DNA of 64,000 bases from Bythopirellula polymerisocia (GCF_007860015.1 NZ_SJPS01000005.1:124001-188000), one strand, 5' to 3'. Counted from the stretch's first letter, positions 54,233-64,000 are shown. Notes: a model not told the origin generated them from the letters alone. Numbers and translations: made by a program.

Positions 54233-54815
54233 AGAGGGTAGTGGTTAGAGGCTAGAGGTTAGGGGAAGAAAGTCCGTGCGGGAGGGTAGAATCCCGCTAG
54301 CTTTTTTGCAATGCGAAACAAAGGTTATTCTACAATGGCGAAGTGTGGAAGGATAGGCAACCCAGTAGTCTGCTATCTGCTGCTACCCGCTGCTACTCGA
54401 GGCCGAGACGGATCCGCGTGGAGAAATATTGAACACGGAGATGGAATACATCTCAGAATCATGGTATGGCCGTTTTCAGGCTCCGATGAGGATCATTTGA
54501 TCCCAGCGTTTTCAACAAACTTTCGGCTGTCTGCTATTCCGTGTGAACGCAAAGTGGATTACTGGTGTCATTACTTGGCGACTTGAGTGAATCCAATCGT
54601 CCAAAAATAGGTGTCGGCAACGAAAATAGTAGATGTTTTATCAAACTAAGAGACGGCAAGTATCTTGAATGCTTTATGAGATATAATTGCCTGTGGCCAG
54701 AGGCGTAGGGAAGTCTAGCCACCTCATCGCAGTTTACGACGAACAGGAATGAGGGATCTGCTTCGGTAAGTGGGAGTGTGCCCAAAGATTCACGCCCACA
54801 CTTCAACCCATGCAG
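54233..54815. other. Non-coding region upstream of aroC
   Basis: 583 bp. Near 54240-54275 and 54365-54405 there are short purine-rich and ctgct-type repeats (ctgctatctgctgctacccg). Open frames at 54311-54586 and 54534-54806 are not supported. Nothing else identifiable. Confidence 0.35.
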
Positions 54816-56645
54816 TCAGGGCGCGTGAATCACTTTCTCATCAGTATATTTCGAAGGGGAAGCCACCAGAGTCGGCGATTCTTGTTTTGGTTCCGGCTCG
54901 GCTTTGATCACTTGAACAGCTGAAATAGAACGGCCTTTGCTGCATGCCAAGACGCTTTGGATCTGCTTGGAGTCAGGAGGCCCAGCTGGGTAATTCGTTT
55001 CATAAAATGTTGGCGGTTCATAGGTCCAACCCGCTTCGAGCAGTTTCTGTTGCTCTTGGAGCTTGTGGTACAAATAGCGCCCGGCAATGGGGGCAGCAAG
55101 ACGCGAACGCCATCCGAACTCGCCATATAGATCTTCCAGCAGCTCGTTGATCTGAGCGACATACTGAGGATTATCGCGATACTGGCGCCGAGTTGCCCAG
55201 AGGACTCCCGCATAGCGGACCGGAAGATTCGTTGCCTCGTGGGCAAACCTCGCACGGATACGCGGATCAGGGTGATTCTTGTATTTAAGCCAGCCACGCA
55301 GAACTGTCCGGACGATGCGGACCACGCTGGGGCCGTTGACTTCAAAGTCACGACGAAATGCACGGAGCAAAAACTCCGTCTCTTGGCCATCTTTGATGTG
55401 CGGATGATGGTAGTTAAATATGTGTTGCCCGTGAATGTCGGCGATGGAAACATCCCCTAAACTCTTGAGCGACTCATTCGCCTCATGCTCGCTGAACAAA
55501 GGAGTGCCGGGAATCGGAGTGTAGAGCATGAACTGGTGAAACTCTGTGTTGTGACTCACGGCATGTTCGATGGCTTCGTCAATGTTCTCAGGCGTGTGGT
55601 CTTCCAGTCCGATGATGCTCGATCCCAGGACACGAATCCCGTGATCTCGGAGCACCTTTACAAACTGGACCGTATCGGTGCCTGAGAGCTTTGTGTACTG
55701 GGACCCTTTGCCTTCAAGCCCGAGCCAAACCCACGAGACACCCAGTGCAACCAATTGCTCCATGGTGTATTTCTGCAAGACATTGGCCGAGCTGAAGACA
55801 TAAAGTGACCAGGGTTTACCATGTTTCTCAATTCGCTCCAGCAGTCCTAAAGCACGATTTTGGTCGAGGAGAAAATTTTCATCCATGACGAAGAAAGATT
55901 TCACGCAGAGGGATGATTCTAGTTCGGACATGATCTCATAGAGTTCATCACCGGTTTGGTAATACTCAATGAATTTGCCTTTACCCCCGAACATCGCTGA
56001 GGTCGAGCAGAAATTGCAGCCTATCGGGCAGCCGACTGATGGGATCAAAGTCGCGCAGTCGTCACCCGGATGATTGCGCAGAATGACGCCCATGATTCGT
56101 GAACCAATATTTGCACGTACCACGGGATGTCGAATGGGCTGATGCTCATCTTCACCGAGGAACTTACGCATCCATCGTACTCCATCCCCCCGAACGATAT
56201 GATCTACGTCGGCGTACTTCGGCAACACCGAGAGATTTGCAATGTGCCCACCGACCACAATCGTTGCGGTCGGTTGGTGCTTGCGTATTAGCTTGCACAT
56301 GCGGCGAACCTTGAGCAAGTTGGTCATGATCGAGCTAATGCCAATGATGTCGTACTGGTTGGTTTTGAGTTCCTCAACGAATCGTGCTTCCGTAGGGAAA
56401 TCGAGTAACGTACAAGGGGCTTGCAGATTGACTTGAATCAGCATCAGACCCCACGAGCGATTGAAAGTGCGTAGTGAAAAGCCTTGCTGCACTCGGGTTA
56501 CCTGATTGTGGTAAAGCTCCATCGGATTGATGAGCCGACTGCCGTAGGCGTCGTCTTGGGCGTAAGGCCCGAAGACACTAGTGAGCAGTACGCGGGCGTT
56601 CGTACCCCTGGGATGCAGCGGATGGTTGGAAGTAGGCTTAGACAT
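54816..56645 (-). CDS. B12-binding-domain radical SAM protein
   Basis: 609 residues. Residues 70-170 are a cobalamin-binding-like Rossmann domain (YDIIGISSIMTNLLKVRRM, ATIVVGGHIANLSVLP). Residues 200-430 are a radical SAM TIM barrel with cluster motif CPIGCNFC, followed by FVMDENFLLD. The C-terminal 170 residues are helical, ending in a Lys/Pro/Glu-rich tail. Proteins of this class do radical methylations or rearrangements on lipids, natural products or cofactors. No partner genes are near, so substrate cannot be guessed. It stands alone with a 583-bp and a 1.1-kb gap on each side. Confidence 0.88.
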   Translation of the reverse strand: MSKPTSNHPLHPRGTNARVLLTSVFGPYAQDDAYGSRLINPMELYHNQVTRVQQGFSLRTFNRSWGLMLIQVNLQAPCTLLDFPTEARFVEELKTNQYDIIGISSIMTNLLKVRRMCKLIRKHQPTATIVVGGHIANLSVLPKYADVDHIVRGDGVRWMRKFLGEDEHQPIRHPVVRANIGSRIMGVILRNHPGDDCATLIPSVGCPIGCNFCSTSAMFGGKGKFIEYYQTGDELYEIMSELESSLCVKSFFVMDENFLLDQNRALGLLERIEKHGKPWSLYVFSSANVLQKYTMEQLVALGVSWVWLGLEGKGSQYTKLSGTDTVQFVKVLRDHGIRVLGSSIIGLEDHTPENIDEAIEHAVSHNTEFHQFMLYTPIPGTPLFSEHEANESLKSLGDVSIADIHGQHIFNYHHPHIKDGQETEFLLRAFRRDFEVNGPSVVRIVRTVLRGWLKYKNHPDPRIRARFAHEATNLPVRYAGVLWATRRQYRDNPQYVAQINELLEDLYGEFGWRSRLAAPIAGRYLYHKLQEQQKLLEAGWTYEPPTFYETNYPAGPPDSKQIQSVLACSKGRSISAVQVIKAEPEPKQESPTLVASPSKYTDEKVIHAP

Positions 56646-57761
56646 GACAAACCACCTCGTGAAAAAGTCGCTTGGCTACCAACCAACAGGGTCCTCAGCG
56701 CAGTACTTGAAACGACGACTATGTGGTCGGTGATTGCCGTAATACAACACTTATCCTACATCAGTTCCATCGAATGGTCGAGTTGGCGATGAAGTGGAAA
56801 AAGACTTGAGATCTGGGAAGTGATGCCAAGTGGGCATACCAGTATTCTCTGGAGTAGGTCGACGGCTCCGGCAACATCCCAAATCAATATATCGCCCGGA
56901 GTTTTTGTTCGAAAAAATCCCCCGTTAAGCCCCGCTGGGAGCTGACAAGCCCACTCGCATCAATCCCTATACCATCCACGAGCGATATAGAGCGGAAATC
57001 TGGGCGGTCCGAGAAACCTCTCAATCAGTGCGAAACTAACCATTTTCCCTGGCAATAGTTACGATTTTACACAGTGATTAACGACCGATGGTGAGATCAT
57101 CCCCAGATCCAATTATCCCGAGCAACATACTGGATATAAGGTTTTGATTTTTCGCGATAGTTTGGCCTGAAACTAGGTTTAATGGATTCTATAGCCGAGT
57201 TGTTCTTTCTCTTTTGGCAATAGGCGGACCTCACAAACGAAACCATCTATAGTGTCTTGCAAAGCACTTCGCGCCGGCTTATGCGGGCTGGTCGCAATCC
57301 TTCTTCTTGCAGAAATTGATCTCCCTGAAATCGCCTCGACTGACGGCAGGTGCTCACGATATCTTTTCAAGAACATCTGGTAATTTTCAACCGATCCCAA
57401 TTCGCCTTGCCGATGGCAACGCACAATAATTCGATTGCGCTTGATAAAGTTCATTCCCGATTGCTTCAGCTATTTCGCGCTCGGAGACTGTCTAGCAACG
57501 TTTGCTAGTATGATTCGAGTGCAGCCCCAAACAATTGGGAAGAGTATTTCGGAACACTTTGTGTCGTCCAGATTTGTCAAGTAACCTGACGAGGACGCTC
57601 GCACAATCTACTCCAATAATTCTCAGAAATTCACTTTCCCTTGGGCAAACACAAAGTCGGCGTAGTTGGGGGCCAGAATCTTGTCGCCTCGGTATAGATG
57701 TGATCAGCCCGAAAGGATATCAGTATGGGGAGATTCTAGGCGCCGATAATTCGTGAGCAGT
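56646..57761. other. 1.1-kb non-coding region upstream of the radical SAM gene
   Basis: No supported gene. A 91-codon minus-strand frame at 57179-57454 lacks a ribosome-binding site and any recognisable domain. No tRNA, repeat array or strong terminator found by eye. Confidence 0.35.
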
Positions 57762-58322
57762 CTAGTGTTTGGTGCCACACGCAATTGCCACGGCGCAGGA
57801 GGTACAGCTTGCACAGCCCCCTTGGCCCATGGCCTCTTCGGTACCACAACTGGGGCCGCAGCCTTCGGTGAGCGTCTCGGTGAACTTGCGGAATTCAACT
57901 TTAGTTTCGTAAGTGGCGGCTAGACGCTCGATGACCCCAGTGGCGGAGCTAGGGACCTCGCCGAGGAAATAAAAGAAGAGGCCCTGGCCGTCGAAGAGAT
58001 GCTCCACGTCGACGAGTACGGCGGGGACCGCTTCTGACGCCAACAGGTCGCTGCAGGCGGCAAAGGCCTCGTGGCGGTGCTTTTCCAGGCGGGCAAGCAG
58101 AAGGTCGTCCTCTATGGTGACGCGTCGCAGGATTTGACCCTCGGCGGCGGCCTCCTGGATGAAACTGGCCTCAGGCTCAGGGGTAGCCAGGATTTCGCCG
58201 ATTTCTAGACCCCGCGGACTGCGGACGATCACCCGGGTCTGGCGAGGGTAGCGGGTCGCATCGACCGACGCAAAACGCCCGACGTGTCCTAGCAAGCTGT
58301 AGCGAACTAAATGGTATCCCAT
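57762..58322 (-). CDS. PSP1-domain protein with cysteine-rich C-terminus
   Basis: 186 residues. Residues 1-145 match the PSP1 C-terminal domain, with ARLEKHRHEAFAAC, HLFDGQGLFFYFLGE and ATYETKVEFRKF as landmarks. In other bacteria such proteins (YaaT/RicT) work with RicA and RicF, which carry iron-sulfur clusters. The last 32 residues are unusual: they hold seven cysteines (CGPSCG, GGCASCTSCAVAIAC), enough to bind a metal or cluster. This tail replaces the need for separate cluster proteins or marks a lineage-specific variant. Cytoplasmic. Divergent from bioB. Confidence 0.87.
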   Translation of the reverse strand: MGYHLVRYSLLGHVGRFASVDATRYPRQTRVIVRSPRGLEIGEILATPEPEASFIQEAAAEGQILRRVTIEDDLLLARLEKHRHEAFAACSDLLASEAVPAVLVDVEHLFDGQGLFFYFLGEVPSSATGVIERLAATYETKVEFRKFTETLTEGCGPSCGTEEAMGQGGCASCTSCAVAIACGTKH

Positions 58323-58452
58323 ATCCCTAGTTTGACGGTTTGGGGCGTCGAAGGCTAGTTGGGGTTTGGTGATTCCACCTTGCGAATTAGGCGTTGGTTT
58401 GCATACTACATAGGAGTAAAAAGCGTCTCTTTCATTAAATGTGAGCTAACTT

Positions 58453-59508
58453 ATGACGAATGCAGCCCCCGCCAAACCTTCCACGACCTGTCAAAAATCC
58501 TCAGTTGAAACCACTTGGCAGGCCCTGGCCACTCGTGTTCTGAAGGGAGATGAGCTATCTAAATCTGAGGCCGCGGATGTGTTGGCATGCCCTGATGAAG
58601 AGGTCCTAGACCTCTTGCATGGGGCGTTCCGCGTTCGACAGCACTACTTCGGCAAGACCGTCCAACTCTATTTCTTAATGAACGCCAAGAGCGGACTCTG
58701 TCCGGAAGACTGCAGCTACTGTTCCCAGTCCAAGGTCTCTGAGGCGGAAATCCCGCGATACAATCTCCTCAATCGAGAGCAAATCCTTGCTGGGGCACAA
58801 GCGGCTGCCGAACGGGGCGCTAAGACTTATTGCATCGTCATTTCAGCTCGCGGACCAAACGAGCGGGAAATGGCAGCAGTTGAAGAACTTATCCCTGCGA
58901 TAAAGCAGCATTACAAGCTGGATGTCTGTGCTTGTCTGGGGCTTTTGACCTCTGAGCAGGCCGAGCGATTGAAAGCCTGCGGTGTTGACCGGGTGAATCA
59001 TAATTTGAACACGGGAAGCGAATACTATGGCGAAATTTGCTCGACTCACACATACCAAGATCGAATCGAAACGCTGCAAGCTGTACGGAAGGCCGGCATG
59101 GAACTTTGTTCTGGGGGAATCATCGGCATGGGCGAGGCTCCCCGGGATGTGGTGGATATGGCTCTCGAATTGAGGGCACTAGGAGTCGAATCCATTCCCG
59201 TCAATTTCCTCAATCCCATCGAGGGTACACCACTGGCGGGACAGACAGAACTTACACCCAACTACTGCTTGAAGGTGCTAGCAATGTTTCGCTTAGTGAA
59301 TCCTGATCGTGAGATTCGCATCGCCGGGGGCCGAGAGCTGCGCCTGCGTAGCTTGCAGCCACTGGGCCTCTACGCAGCGAATTCGATTTTTGTGGGAGAC
59401 TATCTCACCACGAAAGGCCAATTGCCTGAGGCCGATTATGCGATGATTCGCGATCTTGGTTTCGAGGTAACGAACGAATCTCGACCTGCTACTACTGCTT
59501 CTCGCTAG
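58453..59508 (+). CDS. bioB: Biotin synthase
   Basis: 351 residues. Radical SAM enzyme that inserts sulfur into dethiobiotin. Cluster motif CPEDCSYCSQS carries the three 4Fe-4S cysteines, and the conserved PRYNLLNREQI region, HNLNTG, CSGGIIGMGE and the barrel end FVGDYLTTKG are all present. The Arg and Cys residues for the 2Fe-2S auxiliary cluster (AGGRELRLRS, CACLG) are visible. Start chosen at the ATG at 58453, giving a slightly long N-terminal extension (about 50 residues before the barrel). Divergent from the PSP1 gene. Full length and intact. Confidence 0.96.
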   Translation: MTNAAPAKPSTTCQKSSVETTWQALATRVLKGDELSKSEAADVLACPDEEVLDLLHGAFRVRQHYFGKTVQLYFLMNAKSGLCPEDCSYCSQSKVSEAEIPRYNLLNREQILAGAQAAAERGAKTYCIVISARGPNEREMAAVEELIPAIKQHYKLDVCACLGLLTSEQAERLKACGVDRVNHNLNTGSEYYGEICSTHTYQDRIETLQAVRKAGMELCSGGIIGMGEAPRDVVDMALELRALGVESIPVNFLNPIEGTPLAGQTELTPNYCLKVLAMFRLVNPDREIRIAGGRELRLRSLQPLGLYAANSIFVGDYLTTKGQLPEADYAMIRDLGFEVTNESRPATTASR

Positions 59509-59662
59509 CAGATCGGCCTTTTCCAGGCCCTCCGGATTTCCTACTCTACTCGACCGGATTTTCTCTGAAGTTCAGCTCATTTTATCCAGGCGTCATTGCC
59601 GATAAGGTCAAGGAAGTGCTGGGGGCAGACTCTATCTATCTCCATGCGCAGGGAAGCGAAAA

Positions 59663-62008
59663 ATGTCTCGACGATTGTTATTCGGTATTGCTCTAGTTGG
59701 AATTCTAGTCAGCACTAGGACTTTGAGTTCTGCCCAAACACCCACCAATAGGTCTGGTGGATCAACACTGATTGATCGCTTAGGCCAATTAAAGAGTGTC
59801 TTTGTCCGCGATCAGAGCTCAAAGAATGATGAGTCGGATCACACCGCTCGGGCTTCTGCCGGAAATCGCACCACAAGTAATCGCAATGCTGCCAATCGCA
59901 ACTCGCGGCAACCGACTCGATCTCCCTCCACTGGACGCGTGCAACAGGGCGATTTACTTCCTAAGGGAATCTTTGACCGGAATGCGGACCCAGGGCATCG
60001 CGGCAATGAGTATGAATTGGGAGATGAAGTATTCAACGCCTCGCCTCGACGGGGAAGTAGTTCTGCCAGTACTCCAGAAGTGGAAAACAGCCGTAAGTCA
60101 CCCAGCACAACTCGTGAGAATGAATTGCAGGAAGCCCTGGCGGATTTATTAGCAACAGAACTCGATGAATCAGAAGTGGAATTTGAAGAACCAATTCCAG
60201 AAGACTCCTTCGACCGAATGCCTGCCGACAGCGAGCGGACAACGGCAAGATCGAATGGAAGCGAAGAATTTGATCTCCGGAGAGCATTGATTAGTAAATC
60301 TCAGAGTGGCTCTTCAGGTGTGTCGCGTCCCAGGAATGAAACCTCAATCCGCACTAATTCATCCAAAGCAATCGATGACCGGCGCCAGCAGTTGGAGTTC
60401 TTGGAACAACAGGCGGACTCGAATTTGCGATCTCCTTCTCATGGAGAGATTCTCAACCCCATACGAGATCGCCAGGCAGAGCGAGCCTTTAGTGGCATTC
60501 ATCAACCAGGTCAGCAGCCAGTTTCACGGATCGCTTCTAGCAACCCGCCAGCGAGTGGCAACATACTTTTTAGCAGCAAGCAACCCTTGATTGGTTCGCG
60601 AGTCGAGGGTCCACGACAGATTCTCATCGGTCGCGAAGCAACTTATCGGGTGACGCTGGAGAACTCCAGCGACACCACTGCGAGCGAGCTTTCAGCGGAA
60701 GTCCAGATCCCGGAATGGGCCGAAGTTGTCGAAGCAACTTCCACGAGTGGTGTTGTCCAGCAAGCAGACCCCCAAGCGGCAGGGATACTCAAATGGCAGT
60801 TGCAGAACCTAGCGGGGCGTTCGTCCCAATCACTCTCGCTCAAGCTCATACCCCGCAGTGGAAAACCGCTGAATATCTCAGTCCAGTGGACCCTCGCTCC
60901 GATTGCATCTCAGACAATTGTAGAGGTGCAAGAACCTAAGCTAGAAATGACTTTGGGAGGTCCGGAAGAGGTGCTCTACAACAAGGCCCAACGCTATCGC
61001 CTGTCGCTTCGAAATCCTGGAACCGGCAATGCAGAGAACGTTGTCGTCAAGCTGGTTCCTCCTGGCGGGGACGAACATTCAGCTAGCTCTCATTCTGTCG
61101 GCACCTTGCCGGCAGGTGGCTCTAAGGAAATCGAACTTGAACTCACAGCTCGCGAAGCAGGTGAGTTGTCCATGAAGGCAACTGCCACCGCAGCAGGAGG
61201 ATTGAAGTCCGAAGCGATCAAGAATGTACTCTGCCATAAAGCCGAACTCGAAATCGATTGGCGTGGCAGTGAGGAAAAATACGCTGGAACCGAAGCGTCC
61301 TATTACTTTCGCATTCGCAATCCTGGTACGGCAGATACCGAGCCGGTAACAGTGCAATTAAAGCTTCCCAGCGGCGCCAAACTTGCTTCCGCCAGCGAAG
61401 GCTATCGGCATGATGCGATTACGGGAGTCTTGGGTTGGCAACTTCCTGGGATCAAGGCCGGAGACGCACAGTTCCTACAAATCCGGTGCGAGGTTGCCCG
61501 GGCTGGTACAAATCGTTTTGAGGTAATCGCTCAAACGGAAGGAGGCGGACTACGCGCTTCTAATTCAATCGAAACCAACGTGATTGCTGTGGCGGACCTG
61601 AAGCTCGATGTAAGCGACCCCAAGGGTCCAGTCGCGGTTGGCGAGACCGCAATCTACGAAATTCGCATTCGTAATCGGGGTACCACGGAGGCGCCCAACG
61701 TGGGGGTAGTCGGCTTGTTCTCCGAAGGAATCGATCCCACAGCCGTCGAGGGTGCTCAGTTTACGGTTCGAGATGGCCGCGTGAGTATCCATCCAAACAC
61801 GCTTCCGGCTGGAGAGGAAATGGTGCTGCGAATTCGGGCTGTCGCGGCACGCGAAGGAACTCATGTCTTTCGAGCAGAGGTAACTTGCCAGGAACTCGAC
61901 ATCAAGCTGGCGGCAGAGGAGACCACAAAGTTCTACGAAGACCAGTATCGCTGGGCTGATGGTAAATCGGCCTATTCCAACGATAAATCTGGGGCAATCA
62001 CACGTTAA
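59663..62008 (+). CDS. Exported DUF11-repeat protein
   Basis: 781 residues. Signal peptide in residues 1-24 (LLFGIALVGILVSTRTLSSA). Residues 25-310 are low-complexity, polar and acidic (SRQPTRSPSTGRV, LDESEVEFEEPIPED). Residues about 310-770 hold four to five DUF11-like beta-sandwich repeats with motif YRVTLENSSDTTASE, YRLSLRNPGTGNAENV, YYFRIRNPGTADTEPV and YEIRIRNRGTTEAPNV. Such repeats are common in large planctomycete surface proteins. Surface location is likely; function unknown. It converges with rnd and overlaps it by four bases. Confidence 0.87.
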   Translation: MSRRLLFGIALVGILVSTRTLSSAQTPTNRSGGSTLIDRLGQLKSVFVRDQSSKNDESDHTARASAGNRTTSNRNAANRNSRQPTRSPSTGRVQQGDLLPKGIFDRNADPGHRGNEYELGDEVFNASPRRGSSSASTPEVENSRKSPSTTRENELQEALADLLATELDESEVEFEEPIPEDSFDRMPADSERTTARSNGSEEFDLRRALISKSQSGSSGVSRPRNETSIRTNSSKAIDDRRQQLEFLEQQADSNLRSPSHGEILNPIRDRQAERAFSGIHQPGQQPVSRIASSNPPASGNILFSSKQPLIGSRVEGPRQILIGREATYRVTLENSSDTTASELSAEVQIPEWAEVVEATSTSGVVQQADPQAAGILKWQLQNLAGRSSQSLSLKLIPRSGKPLNISVQWTLAPIASQTIVEVQEPKLEMTLGGPEEVLYNKAQRYRLSLRNPGTGNAENVVVKLVPPGGDEHSASSHSVGTLPAGGSKEIELELTAREAGELSMKATATAAGGLKSEAIKNVLCHKAELEIDWRGSEEKYAGTEASYYFRIRNPGTADTEPVTVQLKLPSGAKLASASEGYRHDAITGVLGWQLPGIKAGDAQFLQIRCEVARAGTNRFEVIAQTEGGGLRASNSIETNVIAVADLKLDVSDPKGPVAVGETAIYEIRIRNRGTTEAPNVGVVGLFSEGIDPTAVEGAQFTVRDGRVSIHPNTLPAGEEMVLRIRAVAAREGTHVFRAEVTCQELDIKLAAEETTKFYEDQYRWADGKSAYSNDKSGAITR

Positions 62009-63195
62009 GCCGGTTCAACTCGATCAAATACGAGCGGGTCTTCTGCACGAGCATTGTTGATTCGGATCGAACGCTTTCCTTCGAGTAGTTCGTCGATGAC
62101 ATTCCCCACAACTTCAGATCGCCAACCCTGGGCTAAAGCGGGCATATGTTGATCGCCGTTGATAAGTCCAATGCGATAAGCGATTAACTCTCGTACGTCC
62201 GAGGCGGTGCCCACCATACTGGTCGCAATCTCAGCACGACGGCAAATAGTTCCCAAAGCCGGCGCGAGAAATTGCCCGAGCAGATTTAATTGAGAAGGTA
62301 GCTCCACTTTGCGGTTTCCTCCATTGAGTCTTTCTGTGGGGCCTTCCAAGCCACACTTAACACAGTCAGCCAGTTCCTGTGCCTTCCGCTTGGCAGGGGT
62401 GCGTTCAATGCCACGTATCCCCATGATGCGATCTGGAGAGTCCACCTTGCGTTTGGCGATCTCTACCAAGAGATCATCCCGAAGAATCCTTCGTGGCGGT
62501 TGATTGCGGCTTTCAGCCTCTTGCTGTCGCCAGTTCCAAAGCTCCCTAACTATCGCGAGACTCCGCGAGCTGAGTTTTCCAATACCCGAAACGCGGCGCC
62601 AATCCTTGCGACTACTGGCAGAAATGACCTCTTGTTGCCAGGAAAGCATTTCGGCAGCGAACCACTCGCTACGTTCGAGCGTTGCCAAAAGTTGGGTGAA
62701 TCGCTCATGAAGTGGCAATAAATAGCGGACATCTTCCAGGGCATAATCAATCTGGGCCTTAGTTAATGGCCGACGCCTCCAGTCAGTACGCTGTTCGCCT
62801 TTGGCCGGTTGATGCCCCACAAACTTGTTAACGACGGAACTATATGACGAAGGGTATTCATTGCTGCAAAAGCCGGCGGCAATTTGAACGTCGAAAAGGT
62901 GCTTAGGGACGGCATCGACTGCTCGAAGGAAAAAATTGAGCTCTTCGCGGCCGGCATGGAGCACAGTGACATGGTCTCCAGACACCATCGTTTGCCAGAA
63001 AGGAGTCAAGTCATCCAAAGCAAGCGGATCGATGGCATCAAGAACGTCCGCAGTAGCAACCTGGATTAAACAAAGCTCAGGATGAAAAGTATCTTCGGAA
63101 ACGAATTCCGTATCGATCCCGATGATCGGAGCGCTCTGCAATTTGTCGCACAGCTTCTCAAGGTCTTCGGGGCTGGTAATGGTCGGAGGGGGCAC
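62005..63195 (-). CDS. rnd: Ribonuclease D
   Basis: 396 residues. DEDD-family 3'-5' exoribonuclease: GIDTEFVSE gives the first Asp/Glu, DYALEDVRYLLPLH carries the final Tyr/Asp region. Residues about 205-285 form an HRDC-type helical domain (QQEAESRNQPPRRILRDDLL). It trims 3' ends of tRNAs and other stable RNAs. Length is typical. The 3' end overlaps the DUF11 gene by 4 bp, convergently. No missing catalytic residue seen. Confidence 0.93.
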   Translation of the reverse strand: MPPPTITSPEDLEKLCDKLQSAPIIGIDTEFVSEDTFHPELCLIQVATADVLDAIDPLALDDLTPFWQTMVSGDHVTVLHAGREELNFFLRAVDAVPKHLFDVQIAAGFCSNEYPSSYSSVVNKFVGHQPAKGEQRTDWRRRPLTKAQIDYALEDVRYLLPLHERFTQLLATLERSEWFAAEMLSWQQEVISASSRKDWRRVSGIGKLSSRSLAIVRELWNWRQQEAESRNQPPRRILRDDLLVEIAKRKVDSPDRIMGIRGIERTPAKRKAQELADCVKCGLEGPTERLNGGNRKVELPSQLNLLGQFLAPALGTICRRAEIATSMVGTASDVRELIAYRIGLINGDQHMPALAQGWRSEVVGNVIDELLEGKRSIRINNARAEDPLVFDRVEPA

Positions 63196-63354
63196 TTGGC
63201 AGGTATCAAACAGTGGACGAGTCTAGGAAGTACATAGTGGGGAATTGGTTTAATTGGACAGTTACTGGGAGTAGTTTAATCGAACGAAGGTGTCACGAAC
63301 AGCCCGCCTGCGCACAGCAGTATGATAGAATCTGACAAAAAGCAAAGCCAAGCC

Positions 63355-64000
63355 TCAATGGTCCTCCACCGGAGCTGCAACTTGCGTATTGCCGGTCTCG
63401 TGAGGAACTCCATCGACGTGTGAGAGATTCTGCCATTGGTTTAAAAGCATGATCGGCAACAGAATCAAGCAGCTGTAACCCATATAGCCGAAGAAACTAG
63501 GCATTCTCACACCAGATTTTTCCGCAATCGCTTTGACCATAAAGTTGGGACCATTGCCGATGTAAGTCATGGCACCCATAAACACAGCACCGAGACTAAT
63601 TGCCTTGAGAATTATTTCTGGAACACCAGCCGTGACTGAGTGAATCATCGTCGGATCTTGAGCTGTTTTGAAGAACACGAGGTAGGTAGGAGCATTGTCG
63701 AGGAAGGAGGACAAAGCACCTGTAGCCCAGAAGTACCCCCCCGGCCCAAGAGACTTTGCTAACATATCGCCCTGCTCGGTGAGGATTTGCAAGGCAGGTT
63801 GCATGCAGACAAAGATACCTATGAAGAGAGCCGCAACTTCCACGATCGCAGCAAAATTGAAGTTATTTGCTTCTCTTATCTTTTTTGAGCCGAAGTGCAA
63901 GGATAGCGCCACTAAAGCGAGCTGGACGACTTCACGTAAAAACATCCAGGCATGCCAATCGGTACCTGGCACCGCCTTACGAGGATCGAGCAGTGCGACC
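63355..64000 (-). CDS. NhaD-like sodium/proton antiporter or related ion transporter, 5' end cut by window edge
   Basis: The minus-strand frame is open to the right edge, giving about 215 residues of the C-terminal part ([18 protein letters not shown] at the edge). Several hydrophobic helices are visible ([38 protein letters not shown]). The pattern [14 protein letters not shown] with the later [11 protein letters not shown] is characteristic of the NhaD/arsenite-permease/citrate-transporter (IT) superfamily. It probably exchanges sodium for protons at the inner membrane. Exact family (NhaD or other anion/cation transporter) needs the missing part. It ends with a polar tail and is separated from rnd by 159 bp. 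Confidence 0.8.
   Translation of the reverse strand, partial: VALLDPRKAVPGTDWHAWMFLREVVQLALVALSLHFGSKKIREANNFNFAAIVEVAALFIGIFVCMQPALQILTEQGDMLAKSLGPGGYFWATGALSSFLDNAPTYLVFFKTAQDPTMIHSVTAGVPEIILKAISLGAVFMGAMTYIGNGPNFMVKAIAEKSGVRMPSFFGYMGYSCLILLPIMLLNQWQNLSHVDGVPHETGNTQVAAPVEDH

Noticed and set aside
54365-54405. Possible microsatellite or phase-variable tract (ctgct repeats)
   Set aside because: Copies are few and imperfect, and no gene start is nearby.
57179-57454. A 91-codon minus-strand frame in the 1.1-kb gap
   Set aside because: No ribosome-binding site, no domain, unusual composition; not enough to call a gene.

Overview
The window looks like a chromosomal segment from a planctomycete, most likely order Pirellulales. 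The evidence is a pile-up of lineage-typical families: a DUF1559 pseudopilin-like protein, PEP-CTERM proteins with dockerin-like repeats, Tat-exported Gfo/Idh/MocA oxidoreductases, a DUF1080 (3-keto-glycoside hydrolase type) protein, a cytochrome-c/SUMF1 fusion, an Lpg1974-type porin, a giant CSLREA/choice-of-anchor beta-helix protein, and an XrtA-associated FemAB protein. No phage, plasmid, insertion-sequence or CRISPR signature was seen. Species cannot be named from sequence alone.

Region 1 (1-20.9 kb) reads as a polysaccharide, probably alginate/uronate, utilisation locus. A partial secreted beta-helix protein (minus strand, cut by the window edge) is divergent from a XylR-type regulator. 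Two PEP-CTERM proteins follow, then a DUF1559 protein with two small lipoproteins. Next comes a compact co-directional run: PL6-family lyase, exported Gfo/Idh oxidoreductase, enolase-superfamily enzyme, alginate-lyase-family protein, sugar isomerase/epimerase and SDR reductase. An Nramp-like carrier without the usual metal-binding motifs and a sugar-porter MFS transporter close the region. A plausible flow is depolymerisation outside the cytoplasm, uptake of unsaturated uronate, and reduction or dehydration inside. No KDG kinase or aldolase is visible here.

Region 2 (21-31 kb) is mixed housekeeping: a tRNA-Ser(GGA)-like gene, rho with a disordered N-terminus, a thioredoxin/YHS protein, a candidate 120-nt structured RNA with its own promoter-like and terminator-like signals, a GNAT-nitrilase fusion, two ICMT-like membrane methyltransferases and an outer-membrane porin.

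Region 3 (31-45 kb) holds a 2659-residue secreted repeat protein and a 3-keto-sugar type group (DUF1080, cytochrome/SUMF1, Gfo/Idh), then the FemAB protein.

Region 4 (46-52 kb) is the most unusual. A minus-strand operon encodes a flavin/2Fe-2S reductase, a tetraheme cytochrome c, and a protein joining two cyclic-nucleotide-binding domains to four 4Fe-4S clusters. It is divergent from a GAF-class III nucleotide cyclase, across 200 bp. This suggests an electron-transfer chain gated by a cyclic nucleotide made next door.

Region 5 (52-64 kb) is a membrane-anchored hypothetical protein, aroC, a B12-binding-type radical SAM protein, a PSP1-domain protein with a cysteine-rich tail, bioB, a DUF11-repeat secreted protein, rnd (RNase D) and a partial NhaD-like antiporter that runs off the right edge.
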